This document shows positions 1-13,000 of a DNA stretch of 64,000 nucleotides, piece after piece. Each line of letters starts with the position of its first letter. Positions within the stretch are counted from its first letter, which is position 1. The notes under the pieces were generated by a model. It ran no database searches. It was given only the letters and a program-made list of their open reading frames with translations, and was not told the origin of the DNA. Made by a program: the position numbers and the translations under genes. Origin of the DNA: Drosophila miranda (taxonomy: Eukaryota > Arthropoda > Insecta > Diptera > Drosophilidae); the NCBI RefSeq assembly GCF_003369915.1, contig NC_046674.1:26043657-26107656 (forward strand), in the 5' to 3' direction.

Positions 1-1029
1 CGAGCCACCCATCCAGGAAGCGAACTGGCGATCGGCTGGCGCCAGAATCTTGACCGTCGTGTTGGAGCCGGCCAGTTCGGAGAGCTCCCGCTTCAGGCGC
101 TCGGTAAAGTTAGGAAGCGTCGTGGTGCCCCCCGACAGCATGATGTTTTCGAACATCTCTCGCCGGATGTACTCGTCGCACTTATTAATGGACTGGTAGA
201 GCAGTTGGTGCAGGCCGACGGGAGCTTTGCCCATGAGGGTGGGGTCGAACAGTGCTTCGGGGCACTGTATGCGCTGGGCGCCAATGGAAATGACATTTCC
301 ATCTGGCAGAGTGTACGTTTTCTCGGGTTGGGCTTTAAACACCTCCAACTCCTTCTTAATGTCCCTGGCCACAAAGCATAGCTTCTCCTTCACGTCGCGC
401 ACCGTCTCGCGACCGGCCGGGGAGGTGCAGGAGTAGTAGTAGCCCCGCTCCGTCAGCAGCTTCATGAGGTACTCCGTGATATCGCCCCCGGCCCAGTCCA
501 GCACCTGGATGGCGTGGGGCAGGGCATAGCCTTCGTAAATGGGAACGGCATGGGAGTACCCGTCGCCAACGTCCAGAACGATTCCTGTGGAGCGACCCGA
601 AGCGTATAGGGCCAGCACCTGCTGGCTGGCCACATACATGGCCGGCACTTCCAAAGTTTCAAACATGATTTGAGTGGCCTTTTCGCGATGGGCCATGGTC
701 GTCCTGGGCGCCTCCGTCAGCAGGATTGGGTAGTCCGCGGCAGAGATGCTCATCTCGTGGAGTGCATGATGCCATAACATCTCCACTCCTATCCAGTCGG
801 TGACGAGGCCGTGCTGAACGGGATAGCTGAGTTTCAGCACAGCGCGCCTGGAGTAGGCCAGTTGCCCCACATACGGGTCCTGCAGGCCCATATTCAGCTT
901 CAGGCCCTGACGGGGAGTGCCGACCACCGTGGGGAAAACCACTCGAGGCGTTTGATCACCGGAAAATCCGGCTTTGCACACGCCAGATCCGCAATCGAGG
1001 ACCACTGTCGAAATACAGTCGTCACTCAT
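1..1029 (-). CDS. Divergent actin / actin-related protein, 3'-truncated by window edge
   Basis: The minus strand is open from an ATG at 1029 to the window edge (343 codons, no intron). An in-frame TAA lies five codons upstream, so the N-terminus is short, as in conventional actins (376 aa); about 32 C-terminal residues are missing. Visible actin marks: phosphate loop 1 as DCGSGVCKAGF (conventional DNGSGMCKAGF), the hinge glutamine in YVASQQVLALYASG, phosphate loop 2 as DVGDGYSH with the catalytic-side Asp and His kept, and the LSGGTT turn. The DNase-I loop is altered and one residue shorter (TPRQGLKLNMG). I estimate only 50-60% identity to conventional actin, so it is a specialised paralogue with an intact nucleotide pocket. 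Obscura-group flies are known to carry several lineage-specific, testis-expressed actin/Arp duplicates; this may be one. Arp53D is less likely because that protein has a long N-terminal extension. Confidence 0.88.
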   Translation of the reverse strand, partial: MSDDCISTVVLDCGSGVCKAGFSGDQTPRVVFPTVVGTPRQGLKLNMGLQDPYVGQLAYSRRAVLKLSYPVQHGLVTDWIGVEMLWHHALHEMSISAADYPILLTEAPRTTMAHREKATQIMFETLEVPAMYVASQQVLALYASGRSTGIVLDVGDGYSHAVPIYEGYALPHAIQVLDWAGGDITEYLMKLLTERGYYYSCTSPAGRETVRDVKEKLCFVARDIKKELEVFKAQPEKTYTLPDGNVISIGAQRIQCPEALFDPTLMGKAPVGLHQLLYQSINKCDEYIRREMFENIMLSGGTTTLPNFTERLKRELSELAGSNTTVKILAPADRQFASWMGGS

Positions 1030-1690
1030 GGCGTCGAAGATTTATTATTCGATTTCTATTTGAGAACGGAAGAAGCGGAGTTGGTAAAATTAATAAAATA
1101 CATTAACAATACATTACATTATTTTTTAACCGATGAGCATTACAACTACCTCCTACAGACCCTCAAAACGATCGGATCGGATTGCAAAAAACACAAATAC
1201 AGAGTCTTCGAAGAAGTTTTCTTTCTAGTATTATCGCAGGCGATACCTTTTTTATACAATCTAACAAAAAAGATATGTACCACCATAGATAAGATAAGAC
1301 CATACCATAAGATGATGAATAAGGGACCAAAAAGCTATTCTATTGCGGCGTTTTTCGTTTCGACCCCGTCTGTTCAGCTGAGTCGGTCCCAGAGTCCTAC
1401 AACGTAGGGTCTTTCGGTCAGATAATTTCCAGCGTCAATGGTTCAAAATGGAGTTGCAAATTATGTATACAACTTGGGCATGACAAGGCATACTTTCTAC
1501 GAGACTGGGACCGACTGCGCCCTGCCAAAGACTGTGTATTTATTTTAGAGTTCTGGTACGAATTCAGAGTCAAGCCGAGTGGGCAGTAGAGCCGTGGGCA
1601 GAGCCTAAAAGGCTATGGGTATTTTGGATATAATAATTATCATTACTTAATTTAATTTTCAGAATACTTTTCCTCATCATCATTTGCCCT
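1030..1690. other. Upstream flank of the actin-like gene; no gene seen
   Basis: This stretch should hold the promoter and any 5' leader of the minus-strand actin gene. It is AT-rich near the gene and then unique-looking. I see no conserved reading frame. An open frame that runs out of the actin gene on the plus strand (from 811) is an antisense shadow. Confidence 0.4.
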
Positions 1691-1850
1691 ACACTTGGTA
1701 TACCCTTGTAGAGAGTATTATGACTTTGCCCTCATCCAATGCACATGGACAATTGATGCTTAAAAACGATCGATCCTTATTCTGTGTAGATTTTGTGTCC
1801 GATCCGATCAGAATCGGATCACTACACCGTATATGCCATTGGAGTCGATC
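1690..1850 (+). repeat. Fragment of a dispersed repeat starting with an ATACCCTTG-type end
   Basis: The end motif ATACCCTTGTAGAG at 1700-1713 is close to the inverted ends of the small element at 14541-14799. Downstream is a GATCCGATCAGAATCGGATC palindrome-like string near 1800-1820, typical of noncoding fly repeats. No matching right end was found, so this looks like a solo or truncated copy. Confidence 0.4.
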
Positions 1851-3694
1851 TGGAGGTAATACGAAAGCGAAGGGCTTCGTTCTTGGTGGTTTTTGGTTTC
1901 CTTTCTGAAGAGGGTGGCGTAGAGAGGGAGGGAGAGAGGCATTTGAGAAAGAAAGCGAGGAAAATTAGAAAAAAGAAAACTTGTAGCAACTTTTTTCCAT
2001 ATGTATGTGCTGGCTTTCGTTTGACTCGAGTTGGCTGACTTCGGCTGTTTCTTGGCTTGGCAGGCTGAAGAGATGGTTGGCTGGCAGGATGGCTGCATCG
2101 GTGGCATTGGCATGTCTTGTGTCGGCATGTGTTCAGTGGAACCCTGAGCGGGACACCCAAGGCGGGGCGGAGTGCCCTCCACCTGCTGCCGGTTCCACTG
2201 CTGTGCCACTTTCCACTTGCCGCTCCCGTAACTTTTGCTAGTGCGGCGACATCTGCCAATGTTTTGAACATTGCAGCACACAGTGCCACCATCCACCAGT
2301 GGGTGTATTGTCGAGCATCTGTGTTTGGGTATCTGTGTGTGTGTGTGTGTGTGTGTGTGGGGGGGGGCACACGCAAAAGGACAAACTCCCTGGCAAAATA
2401 ATGAAAAAGTAACTCAAAGTCGTATTTGTATTTTCTTCAGCTTCAACTTGCTCTGTCTGTAGGTCTGTCTATCTGTCGCTCTGTCGCTGTGTCGGCCTGG
2501 CTCTCCCACTCTCGCTCTTTGGCATCTCAAAGTCGAACTCTTCCATCATGCTGCATATATCCATGTTCGAGCAAGTTAAAGGCAAGTCAGCCTGTTTTGG
2601 AAATTGGTGCGAGTAATTGGTTTGTTAGAACAAAACTTATGGCACAGAACCCACCGCCATCATCCCTGCTCCCTGCTCCCTGCTCCCGGCTCCCGGCTCC
2701 CATCTCCTTGCTCCCGGCTCACGGAGTCCCGATATTCCCCCCCACTGGACCTGGACATGGGCAAAGTTTGTCGGGGACTCACCTGGCAAACGACAGGCAG
2801 AGAAAGCACACGGAGAAAACGGAGACAGAGTCAGAGCAAGAGATGAACGAACGAGCGAACGAACGGACAGACGGACAGACAGACACACAGACAGGCGGAC
2901 GGACAGACAACCTAATAATAATCTGCATGCCAGGCTGAGAAACTTAAAAACATGTCACAGAGTTTTCGGTTTACAGATTTTCGCAAGCTGCACAACTTTG
3001 CTTTTGCATTCGGTACGGGTACGGGTACGGGCCGGAGTCGGGGTCTCTGTCCGTGTTCGTGTCCGTGTCCTCGTCCGGGTCGTGGGGCCAGGCCACCCAT
3101 GGTGAGTCGAGATACAGATACACGTCTAACATGTCACTGACACACACGATGTAAGCTGTAGCTGGAGGAGGGAAAAGGGAAGAGAGGACCTCAGCACAAA
3201 GGTTAAAAAGCAATTTTTCGAAATGTCAGCATACAAAATTTCATTACAAATTTTCTTTTTTCCTTTTTTTCACTACTACTTTTCTTTTGTTTTCGGATAT
3301 TTGTTTCTCTTCAAGTTCATTGTAGCCGTGGCACGTTTATCAACAGTTGCCGCAATTGCGGTAACGTTCCGTTCCCACTGTTGGACAATGCCAAAGAATG
3401 CTGTTGTAAACATGGAATGGAGGGCTTAGGGTAGTACCTCCTAGCTTATAGTTCAGCCAGTGCTGTCCTATGAAAGAAAATAAAGAAATGAGTGTTGAAA
3501 AACACGCTAGCACATCAACTACTCCATCAGATCAGTGCACATTGGGCCAGGCAGCCGACATTTTTGCATAAATTCGAAAAATTAGGTAAGAAACTTGAAA
3601 CTAGATACAGTTAATTGTATTGATATATATGGGAACTGAGATAAATTTCAGACCGATACGATCATCATTTTGCATCATTTTGGAAACTCGGTGT
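1851..3694. other. Gene-free stretch rich in simple repeats
   Basis: No supported gene. It holds a (GT)n tract at about 2334-2358 followed by a G run, CTCCCTG/CTCCCGG-type tandem units at about 2660-2722, GGACAGAC-type units at about 2860-2910 and GGTACG/GTGTCC units at about 3015-3080. Short open frames here are made by the repeats. Confidence 0.6.
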
Positions 3695-4445
3695 TATTAT
3701 ACCCGATACTCAAAATGAGTAAAGGGGTATATTAGATTTGTGGTTAAAATGGATGTGTGTATCGTCCAGAAGGAATCGTTTCCGACCCCATAAAGTATAT
3801 ATATTCTTGATCAGCATCAATAGCCGAGTCCATTGAGCACTGTCTGTCTGTCCGTCTGTCCATCCGTTCGTCTGACCGTCCCTATCAGCGCCTAGTGCTC
3901 AAAGAGTATAAGAGCTAGAGCAACGACATTTTATATCCGAACTTCTGTGATATGTCACTGTTACAAGTATATTTAAAAACTTCGCCCCGCCCAATAAGAG
4001 CGAAAATCTTTGGCATTCACAATTTCAAAGATACGAGAAAACAGAAAACGCAAAATCGTAGAGGATGACTATACCTTCTATATATTCTGAACCAGACCGT
4101 ATAATTATTATAGCCAAAATCAAGAAAAAAATTTCATTATCTCTCGCTCTGTCTCTCTCTAACACACAGGTTTCATGGTCGGCTTTGTCTATTGCAAAAT
4201 GTGAGTTCAAGGATCTCAGAGGCTATAAGAGCTAGAGCAACCGAATTTGGTATCCACACTCCTGTGATATCGGACCCTGACAAGTTAGTTTCAAAATTTC
4301 GACACACCTTTTTCCGCCCCCGCAAAGGACGAAAATCTGGGGCATCCATAAATCTCAGAGACTATTAAGGCTAGAGTAACCAAATTTGGTTTCCACACTC
4401 CTGTTAGATCTCACTATTAAACGTATATTTCAAAATTGCATTCGT
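3695..4445 (+). repeat. Dispersed noncoding repeat, copy 1
   Basis: It begins at TTATACCCGATACTCAAAAT and runs through a recognisable series: a segment ending CCATAAAGTATATATATTC, a CTGTCTGTCCGTCTGTCC block, then two tandem related modules containing ATAAGAGCTAGAGCAAC and CACTCCTGTGATATC (about 3905-4060 and 4215-4445). A partial plus-strand copy lies near 26455 and a minus-strand copy near 49500-50152. This is an interspersed, probably transposon-derived family common in fly genomes. I cannot name it with confidence and see no coding capacity. Confidence 0.75.
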
Positions 4446-4940
4446 TTTTGAGTTTTATTTTAAGCAAAGACAATACAAATCAAAAATAATAATTATACAA
4501 TATGAATCCAAACTAATAATTACTCATTAAAAATCAAAAATAATCATTATTCAATAAAAATCAAAAGTAATAATTATTCAAGAAAAATAATTATACAATA
4601 AAATTTAAAAATAATAATTATTCAATAAAAATCAAGAATAATAATTATACAATAAAAATAATTATCCAATAAAAATAAAAAATAATAATTATATAATAAC
4701 TATTTTGATCCAATAATAACAATTATTTAATAAAATTAAGAATTATAATTATAATAATAATAACTATTCAATAAAAATAAAGAATAATAATTATTCAACA
4801 AAAATAAAGAATAATAATTAATCAATAAAAATCAAAAATATTATTTTTTAATTTTTATTGTATAAATTTGTATTATTATTTTTTTTTAATTTTTATTGTA
4901 TAATTATAATTAATTAAATATAATTATAAATTTTTGAATT
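4446..4940. repeat. AT-rich degenerate tandem array
   Basis: About 500 bp made of irregular units of the form AATAATAATTATNCAATAAAAATC, roughly 25-35 bp each, with almost no G or C. It directly abuts the dispersed repeat at 3695-4445 and may have expanded from its tail. No genes. Confidence 0.75.
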
Positions 4941-7900
4941 TGTGTCAGAATATTCGCCGTCTTTCCCAATGTGCACCGGTAGAAACCACCCACACATGGC
5001 AGTGTTGGACAATATCAATCATAGACGGTGCTAAGAAACAACTTAATCTCGTATGTTAAGGGCAAAAACATGGGTTTTCAACGAAAGAAAAGCGAAGGAA
5101 AATCGAAGAAAAGGCGAAGCAAACGAAACGAGATTCTTCTGCCCGACTAACTCTCAAGAGGGAAAACCAAAACGAAAAAAGAAACTAACATAGGAGTAAT
5201 TTATGGATATTAATAACAATAATAGGGAATACGAGTATGCATATGTAAATGCAAATAGCCCAAACAACCGCACACACAAGAGGGTCAAGAGGCGGTCATG
5301 GGCACAGCCATAGCCAGGGATGCGGAGACGACCTCAGACTAAGACGGAGCCAGAGCCAGAGCCGGAGCCGGATCCTGATGCTGGGCCTCGAATTGGGACT
5401 GGGGTCGAGACGGAGTAAGGAAATCGACGTTTAAAAAGGATTTGCCTTGCTAAACATTTTGAGACGCCTTAAGCTATTCAAAAATTACATCACTCGAGTA
5501 AATACTAGAGAGGGGGAGAACAGGGGAAAGGATGTTGGGGATGGGGATGGAGATGGAGATGTTGGCTGAGTTGGGGGTTGGAAGTAGGTCCTGAGATGCA
5601 CGATTAATGGCAACGAGGAATGTAATGTAGCGAATATGCGAGTTGCCGTCCTGATTTCAAATGGGATCCACAGCTCTCCTTCATTCTTTTTCCTTTCCCT
5701 TTCCCGTTCCCCCAAAGAAAACAAAAACAACGCTATTCCCCGACATTACAGAAGAGCACAGAACGGCACGGAACGGAACAGTTCAATGGTCGACCGCTGG
5801 CACTCGCCTGATTTAACCATGCATTGGGTCAACCGGAGTCGCAGTCTGAGACGACGACTCAGACACACACTGAACCTGTGCCTGAGACTGCGGTCTGGTC
5901 TGGTTGGGCTCTGGGTTCTGGGCTTGGGCTTTTCCTGGGAGTGGTTTGGCGGATGGCAGACGGCCCTCGACATCATCGAGAAATGAAAACAACTCAAGCG
6001 AAAATACAATCATATTTTTATTGCCGGCTGGTTGGCTGCATGTCGATGTCGATGTCGAGCTGGGCCCAAGTAAGCGGACAGGATACATCGTCCAATGGCG
6101 GATATGGCTCAGTATGGTTTTGTTCTGGTGGCACAGCGAGGCGGGCGTAGAGGACAACCAATTCCCGTTTGCTCGCTCGTTTAGTCGATTATTCTTGGAG
6201 GCGTTTTTCTTAATAGCAACAAAAAAGAAGGAAACCAAAATAAAATAACAAAAACAATGAAAGAGCAATAACAGTCAGCACTCAAAGGGCGCTCCAATGG
6301 GTTGCTTGTGGATGGGTTTTGGTCTGGCACGGGGACGGGGACGGGGACGGGGACGTGGACGTGGACAGGGACTGAGACGGAGACCGAGGCTGGGTTGGGT
6401 CACCAAGTGAAATGAATTAAAACTGAATCAAAACATCTGGACGGACGACCGTAAGACAACAGACAAACAGAGAAGGGAGAGAGGAGCAATATTTATTCGC
6501 AATCGAAATGCCGAAAGAGTGGGTGAATGGATGGATGGATGGATGAGTGAGAGAAAAAGTTAGCCAGTGAGTGAGTTCTTGCGAAGAGTGTACATGTGTG
6601 CATAGGTTAATGATTAAATGGAGATCACTATTCTTCGCACAATTCGCATCGCTGTTCACACGTAGTTAATCCCATGAAAGATATGCTTTACAAGCAGCTT
6701 AATCGACTGAGTTGTGCTTTAGGGTATGTATTCTATAATTGAGGATTTCCTTAGTTGATTGAATCAAACCCATCGAATCAAAGAGTTAGTTGGCTTTGAG
6801 ACACCAGCCCTCGGACTTCGGAAATGATTTCCAGAAAGAAGCCACTTATGCACTTGGCTCTGGGATGCCTGGCCGCACTTTAGCTACATCAGCTCTATTC
6901 ATATTCCTATACCTACATATACCTATACCTATACCATCCAGCCACCCATACCCATACCCACCTGTTTTTGTGGAGGTAGAAAATATGCAAGCCAAGCAAT
7001 TTGCATTTGCACACCGCAAACGGTGAAGCAAAACTTAAGAGCACAGCAGACAACACAGAGAGATGAAAGGATGGGAGAGGACAACAAGTGCTGCAAGGAA
7101 TATGCTAAATTACGAAAAGACAAAAAACAAAACACGCTATAGCCACAGCCACAGCCACAGCCGAAAAAACCCAAAGAATAAACTTTGTTAGACTTCCCTT
7201 CCCCGAAACCCCGTTCCGAAAAAGACTATTTTCAAGAAGTTGCCCAAAGTCGAGAGGGAGCCAGCCCCAGCAAAGACAAAAACCATCTGCAGGTGCAGCC
7301 AAAGCCAGAACCGTAGACAGAGCCGAAACCCGACCCTCTGAAGCGGTCCGGACACGAGCAGGCGAGGCGATGATTCCCTCCATAGTTCCCTCCGTAGCTT
7401 CCGCCGTAGTTCGCTCAAGACCCATCGTTCGTCTCGGACAGCTCGTCTTTGGGTCGTGTCGTGTCAGGGTAGAAGGCAAATAATCAGAAACCTCAGCTCC
7501 TAGGAGCATCCTTGTTGTGTGCTGTTATTGAAAATAGTTTTACAATTTATAGAGTGCCATGGAGTGGCACTGGGAGACTCCCCCCGTGGCCGCCCTGCGG
7601 CACCTGGCCTTTGTCAGCTCAATGGGCGTGGCAATGCGGCTTGGCTGCCACTGCCACTGCGCTTTGCATCACAAAGGCCGCTCGCTGGTTGCGGTTGCTT
7701 GGTCCTCCAGATTGTCAGTTCAACTGTCAGTACAGCAGTGTGCTGGAAAAATAAAAAAAATAAAACGTACGAGGAGTACGAGGAGTGCCCTGGACAAAAA
7801 TGAGACTAGTAAGTGGCCGGCCAGTCGTTGGCCTCCAGTCCCTTGCATTGCAGTCCAGTTCATCTAAGCTGATTTGTCGGCTTACAGGGAAATCACACAA

Positions 7901-9190
7901 GTAAGAGGTTGTGTCCTGTCCAGAGCATCACATCAAAGATGGTGGTTTCAGTGAAGGTTTTTTATTTTTTAGGGTGAAGAGTGACGCTAGAAGAGTGTGA
8001 TAGAAGAGCGGAAAGAGCTCTGAGGGGTTAGACCTTTAGATGGAATCAATGTGCAGAAAATAACATTACGCTCTTCGCTCGAATGAATGTGTCATAAAGA
8101 TCAGAGACTTGGAAAGCCTTTACTAATCGTTTCTATAATGAAGGTGAAGGTACATCTAGCCGTTAGGGACGTGGATGCTACTCTTATTTGTCCCTTTTAT
8201 TACATTTTTCAATATATTTATAACTGAGCCTGTAGCTACATACATACATATGTCTCAAGCTTCTCCCATCTGTTGCATTTATCTGAAAACAGAATCTGAA
8301 ATTAACATAATTTATCGCTTATTGAATCAGGCGAAACCTTGTTACGGCTTGACAGCCTCTCGCAGCGCACCCTATCCCATCATCCACCCACCATCACCCA
8401 CCTCCCATCTCCCGTGGAGTGTTTGCCGATTAAAAAAGCGACCCACGTAGAAAGATTACATGAATTCGTAAAAAGAAACTACTACTGTCAGCTTGAATAA
8501 GGGAACTTTCCATCATTTCCATCGAACGCGGAACCGGGAGCGTCGCCAGGGCTCTGCGGAGAGCAGAGAGGAGGAGAGTGTGGAGTGTGGGTGCAGATTT
8601 GATTTGGGTGTTGGCGTCTAGTAAATCCATTGGGGATATCGCATACCCTGACACACAAATACACAGACAGTGCCAGAGCCAGAGCCCCCTAACCAGATCT
8701 AGAGGAATGTTTTGCTATTTTGCGATTGAGCTGTCCAAATGCGCCTTTTAATGTAATCTCTTACGGATTTGTTTTGACAGGAGTGCCGTTCCCCGTTCCC
8801 CGTTCCCGATGCCGTACTCCACCCGACCGAACCGATGTGTGCGAATTCCTTTTTATCCAATGCATATGAAATGGGTGTGGATAAGTCCTGGATATGTCTG
8901 ACTTGGCTGAGGGGAAATCACCCCATCGGTGTGGGGGCTGCAGAGCCCTTCCGGGGAAGGGCTGCTCCTGCTCCAGCTCCTGCCAGTTGGAGGAATGGGT
9001 GTATGCTTAGGTATACTTTCATCATAAATATTAAATTACTCAAGCGTATGTAATTTATTATATTAGATTTGAAACGTTTCCCTGCCCCGCAGCCAACGCT
9101 TTCGATGGGTACCCAAAAGCTGAAGCCGACTTTAAGATATTTGCTAATCAAATGTATCTATTGTAAACGAAGGAGAATGTGATCTGATTG
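4941..9190. other. Gene-free stretch with microsatellites
   Basis: I found no reading frame with protein-like composition and flanking gene signals. Simple repeats include GAGCCA units near 5345-5370, GGGGAC units at about 6331-6368, GATG units at about 6528-6546 and CCATAC/CTATAC units at about 6905-6960. The minus-strand frame around 7105-7509 is not convincing. Confidence 0.5.
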
Positions 9191-9279
9191 GCACCTACGA
9201 GAGTGTGACCTACTTACGAGTATTCAAACTATTCCGAAGGGCCATTGGTGAACAATCAGTAGCTATTGTTCGTCTTATT

Positions 9280-10030
9280 CCGGAATAAACAGTATGCGTT
9301 ATTTCACCGGGGTGTGCAAGGTCGGTTAAGCGGAATTCCACCTTCTCCTCCGATAGATCTCTTCTAAATAACCTTCAGTCTGTTAGCGGACTATAACCTC
9401 TTGACTTCTTATATTAACCGTTCAATTTTGTTCGGAACAGCGGCTTCTAAGAGCTCTTCCATCATCTCTTTTAGTAACATCTATCCGACAACTAGAGTGT
9501 CCGTTCAGCAAATGTTTATCTCAGAATCATTCGTAATCCAAGGACTTAGTCACCTTTATAGCAAGGGGCTAATAATAAACACAGCCAAAACCGTCCTAGT
9601 TACACGAAGAGGGAATGTATTCCTTTAGATGCTTTGGGAGTGAGAGGCGATAGGTATGTGCCTCGATGAAATATTTGGAAAAGGAGGGAAGCCTTTCAAT
9701 GAGCAATACGGCTGGGAATGGAGACCAACATTCAATCTAAGAGTCCTCGAACACACTAATGATGAACTTATCTTGCGAGTCTTGTGAACCGACGATCAAG
9801 AACAGACTCCATCACTATGCAAACTAACAGCTGAATAGAACTGGGACGGATCACAGATCTGGCAGTGTAGGACCAGGGCTTAACAAAGGCCTAACCATCT
9901 TCCAGCCAGGAGATTCATACATTAGAAGTGAATGTCTACGCAGACGAATGCGAGGCATTCATATCCACGCAGCGCTTTTAGCGATCAAATCAAAATTAGC
10001 ATCAACATCCTCACGTTAGGGTGAGGCTCT
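9280..10030 (+). mobile_element. Degenerate non-LTR retrotransposon (reverse transcriptase to RNase H)
   Basis: A short open stretch at 9401-9628 includes YSKGLIINTAKTVLVT, which matches the block just after the catalytic box of LINE reverse transcriptases (W..GL.INP.KTELVLFT). Further on, frames broken by stops give T-D-x-R-S-G-S-V-G-P-G near 9845-9885 and IKSKLASTSS near 9985-10015. These resemble the first catalytic block (TDGSK.GSG.G) and a later block (QAAIKALSS) of the RNase H domain in I/LOA/R1-type elements. The order and spacing suit one decayed insertion. It has stops and frameshifts throughout and is clearly dead. Confidence 0.6.
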
Positions 10031-13000
10031 GCCATTGCCGCCGTTAAAAGGGGGAAAGTATGACAAGAATAGGAGAAGAGGAAAAGAAGTCAACACATCG
10101 GCAGGTCAACCCATTTGATCTATCCCACCCCCGAACAGTGTGGACACACTTGTGGCGTACTCACCGTAGAAAGAAGAGATAACTTTCAGCACAGCCAGCG
10201 ATTCCAACAATGTTTTTTGTATTGTAGATTTATGAACACACTCGTAACACTAATAGCTTTGAACTGACATCAAATAAAAACAATGTTGCTTATGGTAAAA
10301 TAAAATGACAGGAAATGCCAGTACTCTTGTTTTTCCTACCGAAAATACAGTAAAGAACTGAACATACTCACTCGTACGTGCATTTCGAATGCGTCTAATT
10401 AGAAGGAGAAATGATGGCAAAATACAGATGTATACCTCAATGTTAATTACCCATCAGGGTACTTTGTGTCTTCTTAGCAACATTAAACATTGTAGCATGA
10501 ATAGGGTCAGGGTTGGTAAACCTCTAATCGAATCAATGGGGTTGGAGGGCTTAGAATGTTGCCTTTGGAAATCTATAGAGAGCTTTCTGCTTTCCTTCAG
10601 AGACGGCTAAAAATGATATTTAAATGCTGAGGATAGCGACAAGTGGAGGCGCTGATGCAGATGCTGGAGAGAACGAGAGAGTGTACTCTCATTGCACCGA
10701 CAGCTCTGTGGATGCGATTTACATATTACTAAAGGGAAAGTCTGCTTTGAATAAACTTCTCTGGAAGTCTCTATCTCTGTCTCTGCGCTCCTCCTGCCTT
10801 TATCGGGTGTGTGTGCAGTTTTTAAATTTGCAAACATGAGCATGTAAATTTGCAATGAATAAATTAACCAGAGTCAACTCCACTTCAGCACCTCTTCAGC
10901 ACTGGGATGCGTTCCTCTGACGTTGCTCAACACTTTCGCTATTTATTAAAATATAAATTGACTATGCTCTGCCGTCTCCCAAGCTCATCCCCTATTCCTC
11001 ATCCCTCATCCTTCATCCAAGTGAGTGAGGTAAGACAGGGATTCGGGCTCGAGCTCCAGCCCGAGTTCGAGTTTTATCAATAAATTTACTGCAGAACTTA
11101 TTCCAGCCGCCTCCTTCTTGATTTCCTTTTTAATCACTTTTTATTATGCGCTGTTGGGGGTGTGGCGGTGTGGGGGTGTGGTGTTAACAAAGTGTTTGCC
11201 AGAGGCTCGGCAAAAGAAAACAATCACGTGGCCAGGAGATAGACAGGCCGGCCCTGGCAGCCTGACAACAGAAACTCTTTTTGCAACATCAACAATAACC
11301 AGACCAGCGTTAGAGCAAGAGGAAGCCAGCAAACCAGAAGCAAAGACTAGCATTTTGGTGTCGAAGCTGTAGGCACCCTTGAACGAGCTCTCATGGCAGC
11401 GATCTGCTGTAAGAAAGTGCGTTCTCAAAAAAATATTTCATGATGGAAAAAGTGTGGTGTAACCAGACAAAAGGCCCCATAAACGTTGATATTATAGTAA
11501 AATGTTTGCAATTGTGATGGGGATATGGGAATCAACTTACTCGCTGCTGAAAAATAGGGAAAAATAGAAAGAGGTTAAGATGAAACCTGTTGTTGCCAGG
11601 GAATGGGGTGCCCATTACTATATTCTCACGGTTTGACAATTATATCATTAAAATTATTAGCCTTAAACAATTACATATACTCCTGGCAAAGGGTATGGAA
11701 AAATACGAGTATCTGTGGAGAGGCGGCTGATAGGAGACAACAGACATCAGACAGACAGATGGAAGACATGGCCAGAGTAAGAGTCAGAGTCAGAGTCAGA
11801 GCCGGATTCGAGATTGGGATTGGGGATGGGATTGGGATTGGGATCGGGATGGTAAAACGTCAACAGCAGGAGTAGCGGCAGTGGCAGTGGCAGCAGCCAC
11901 GGCGACAACGATACGACAACTTCAGGACGAATGCTGGGGAAAAACTTCTGCCGCCCATCCCACACCCACACCCACAACAGCAGCAACAGCAGCAGCAGCA
12001 AAAAAGAACACAACGAGCCGAGAAAACTCAATTAAACTTTTGTAATTACAGCTAAAACGGAAGAAGATATTTATCCAGTATAATTGCATTGAAGGCAAAT
12101 GAAAGAAAAGGAAAGGAAAGGCGGAAAAACAGAAAAACACATACACACACCCACACACTTGGAGACCATACACCATAGACAAAGTGTGGGGGGGAAGAGA
12201 AAAAAGAAAGACCAGAAACCAAAGCGAAAGCGAAAGAAACCAGAGAAAATAAATAAATAAAGGATGCCAGGAGACAAGAGACAGGAGACAGGAGAGAACA
12301 GAACGAAACAGAACGGAAAAGAACAGAACAGAACAGAACAGATAGATGACGGTAATAGGGGGACAAGACAGGAGACAGGACAAACACTTAGATCATTCCA
12401 TACCTCCCCTTTGCAGACAGAGAACAGAGAGGACACTGTGGGGTGGAGTGTCCCTCCACGAATGAGGGAAATCCTCAATCAATTGTTATGACAATTGGAG
12501 TTCAACTAGTGTGAGAGGAAGAGCAAGGACAAGGAGTCTGTCACAGAATTAGACATGAATGGTTACAGTCCATCAGCATGCGGATGGATGCGGTGTGTCT
12601 CAAGGTTACTACGAGTATCACTCCTTCATGTCCTTTCTGCCTTTACTACGGGCTGCGACTAAGAGTTTCTGTCAATTTTTTATGAGTTTACACAAGAAGA
12701 GGAGCATCGCTCTTCATCCACTTTTATTAGTTCAGGCATTCATTTGCAGCACTTATTATTCATTTGTATTCTTAACACAAATGAGTGGACAGTCATCGCC
12801 TTTATTCATCCCGTCCACTGTCTCAGCTGCTTCAGTGTTGCCATCGCTCCTTGAGCTTGACGACTCCTCCAGTCATTGTCCTCCAATCGTTCAAAGTGTG
12901 CGCTCAATTAATTCCCAAGAGTATACAGATATAAGTTGCTTATGCTCTGAACAGCAGATTCATTTCCATTCCATTCCGTTTAATTGCATTCATTTATTGT

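Noticed and set aside
1..1029. Arp53D
   Set aside because: Arp53D has a long N-terminal extension and sits on Muller C; here an in-frame stop just upstream of the ATG excludes an extension and the neighbours are Muller A genes. Not fully excluded without phylogeny.
811..1407. 198-aa plus-strand frame
   Set aside because: Half overlaps the actin gene antisense; the remainder is AT-rich and without homology.
7105..7509. 134-aa minus-strand frame
   Set aside because: It ends in a GCTGTGGCT repeat translated as Ala/Val; no gene signals.
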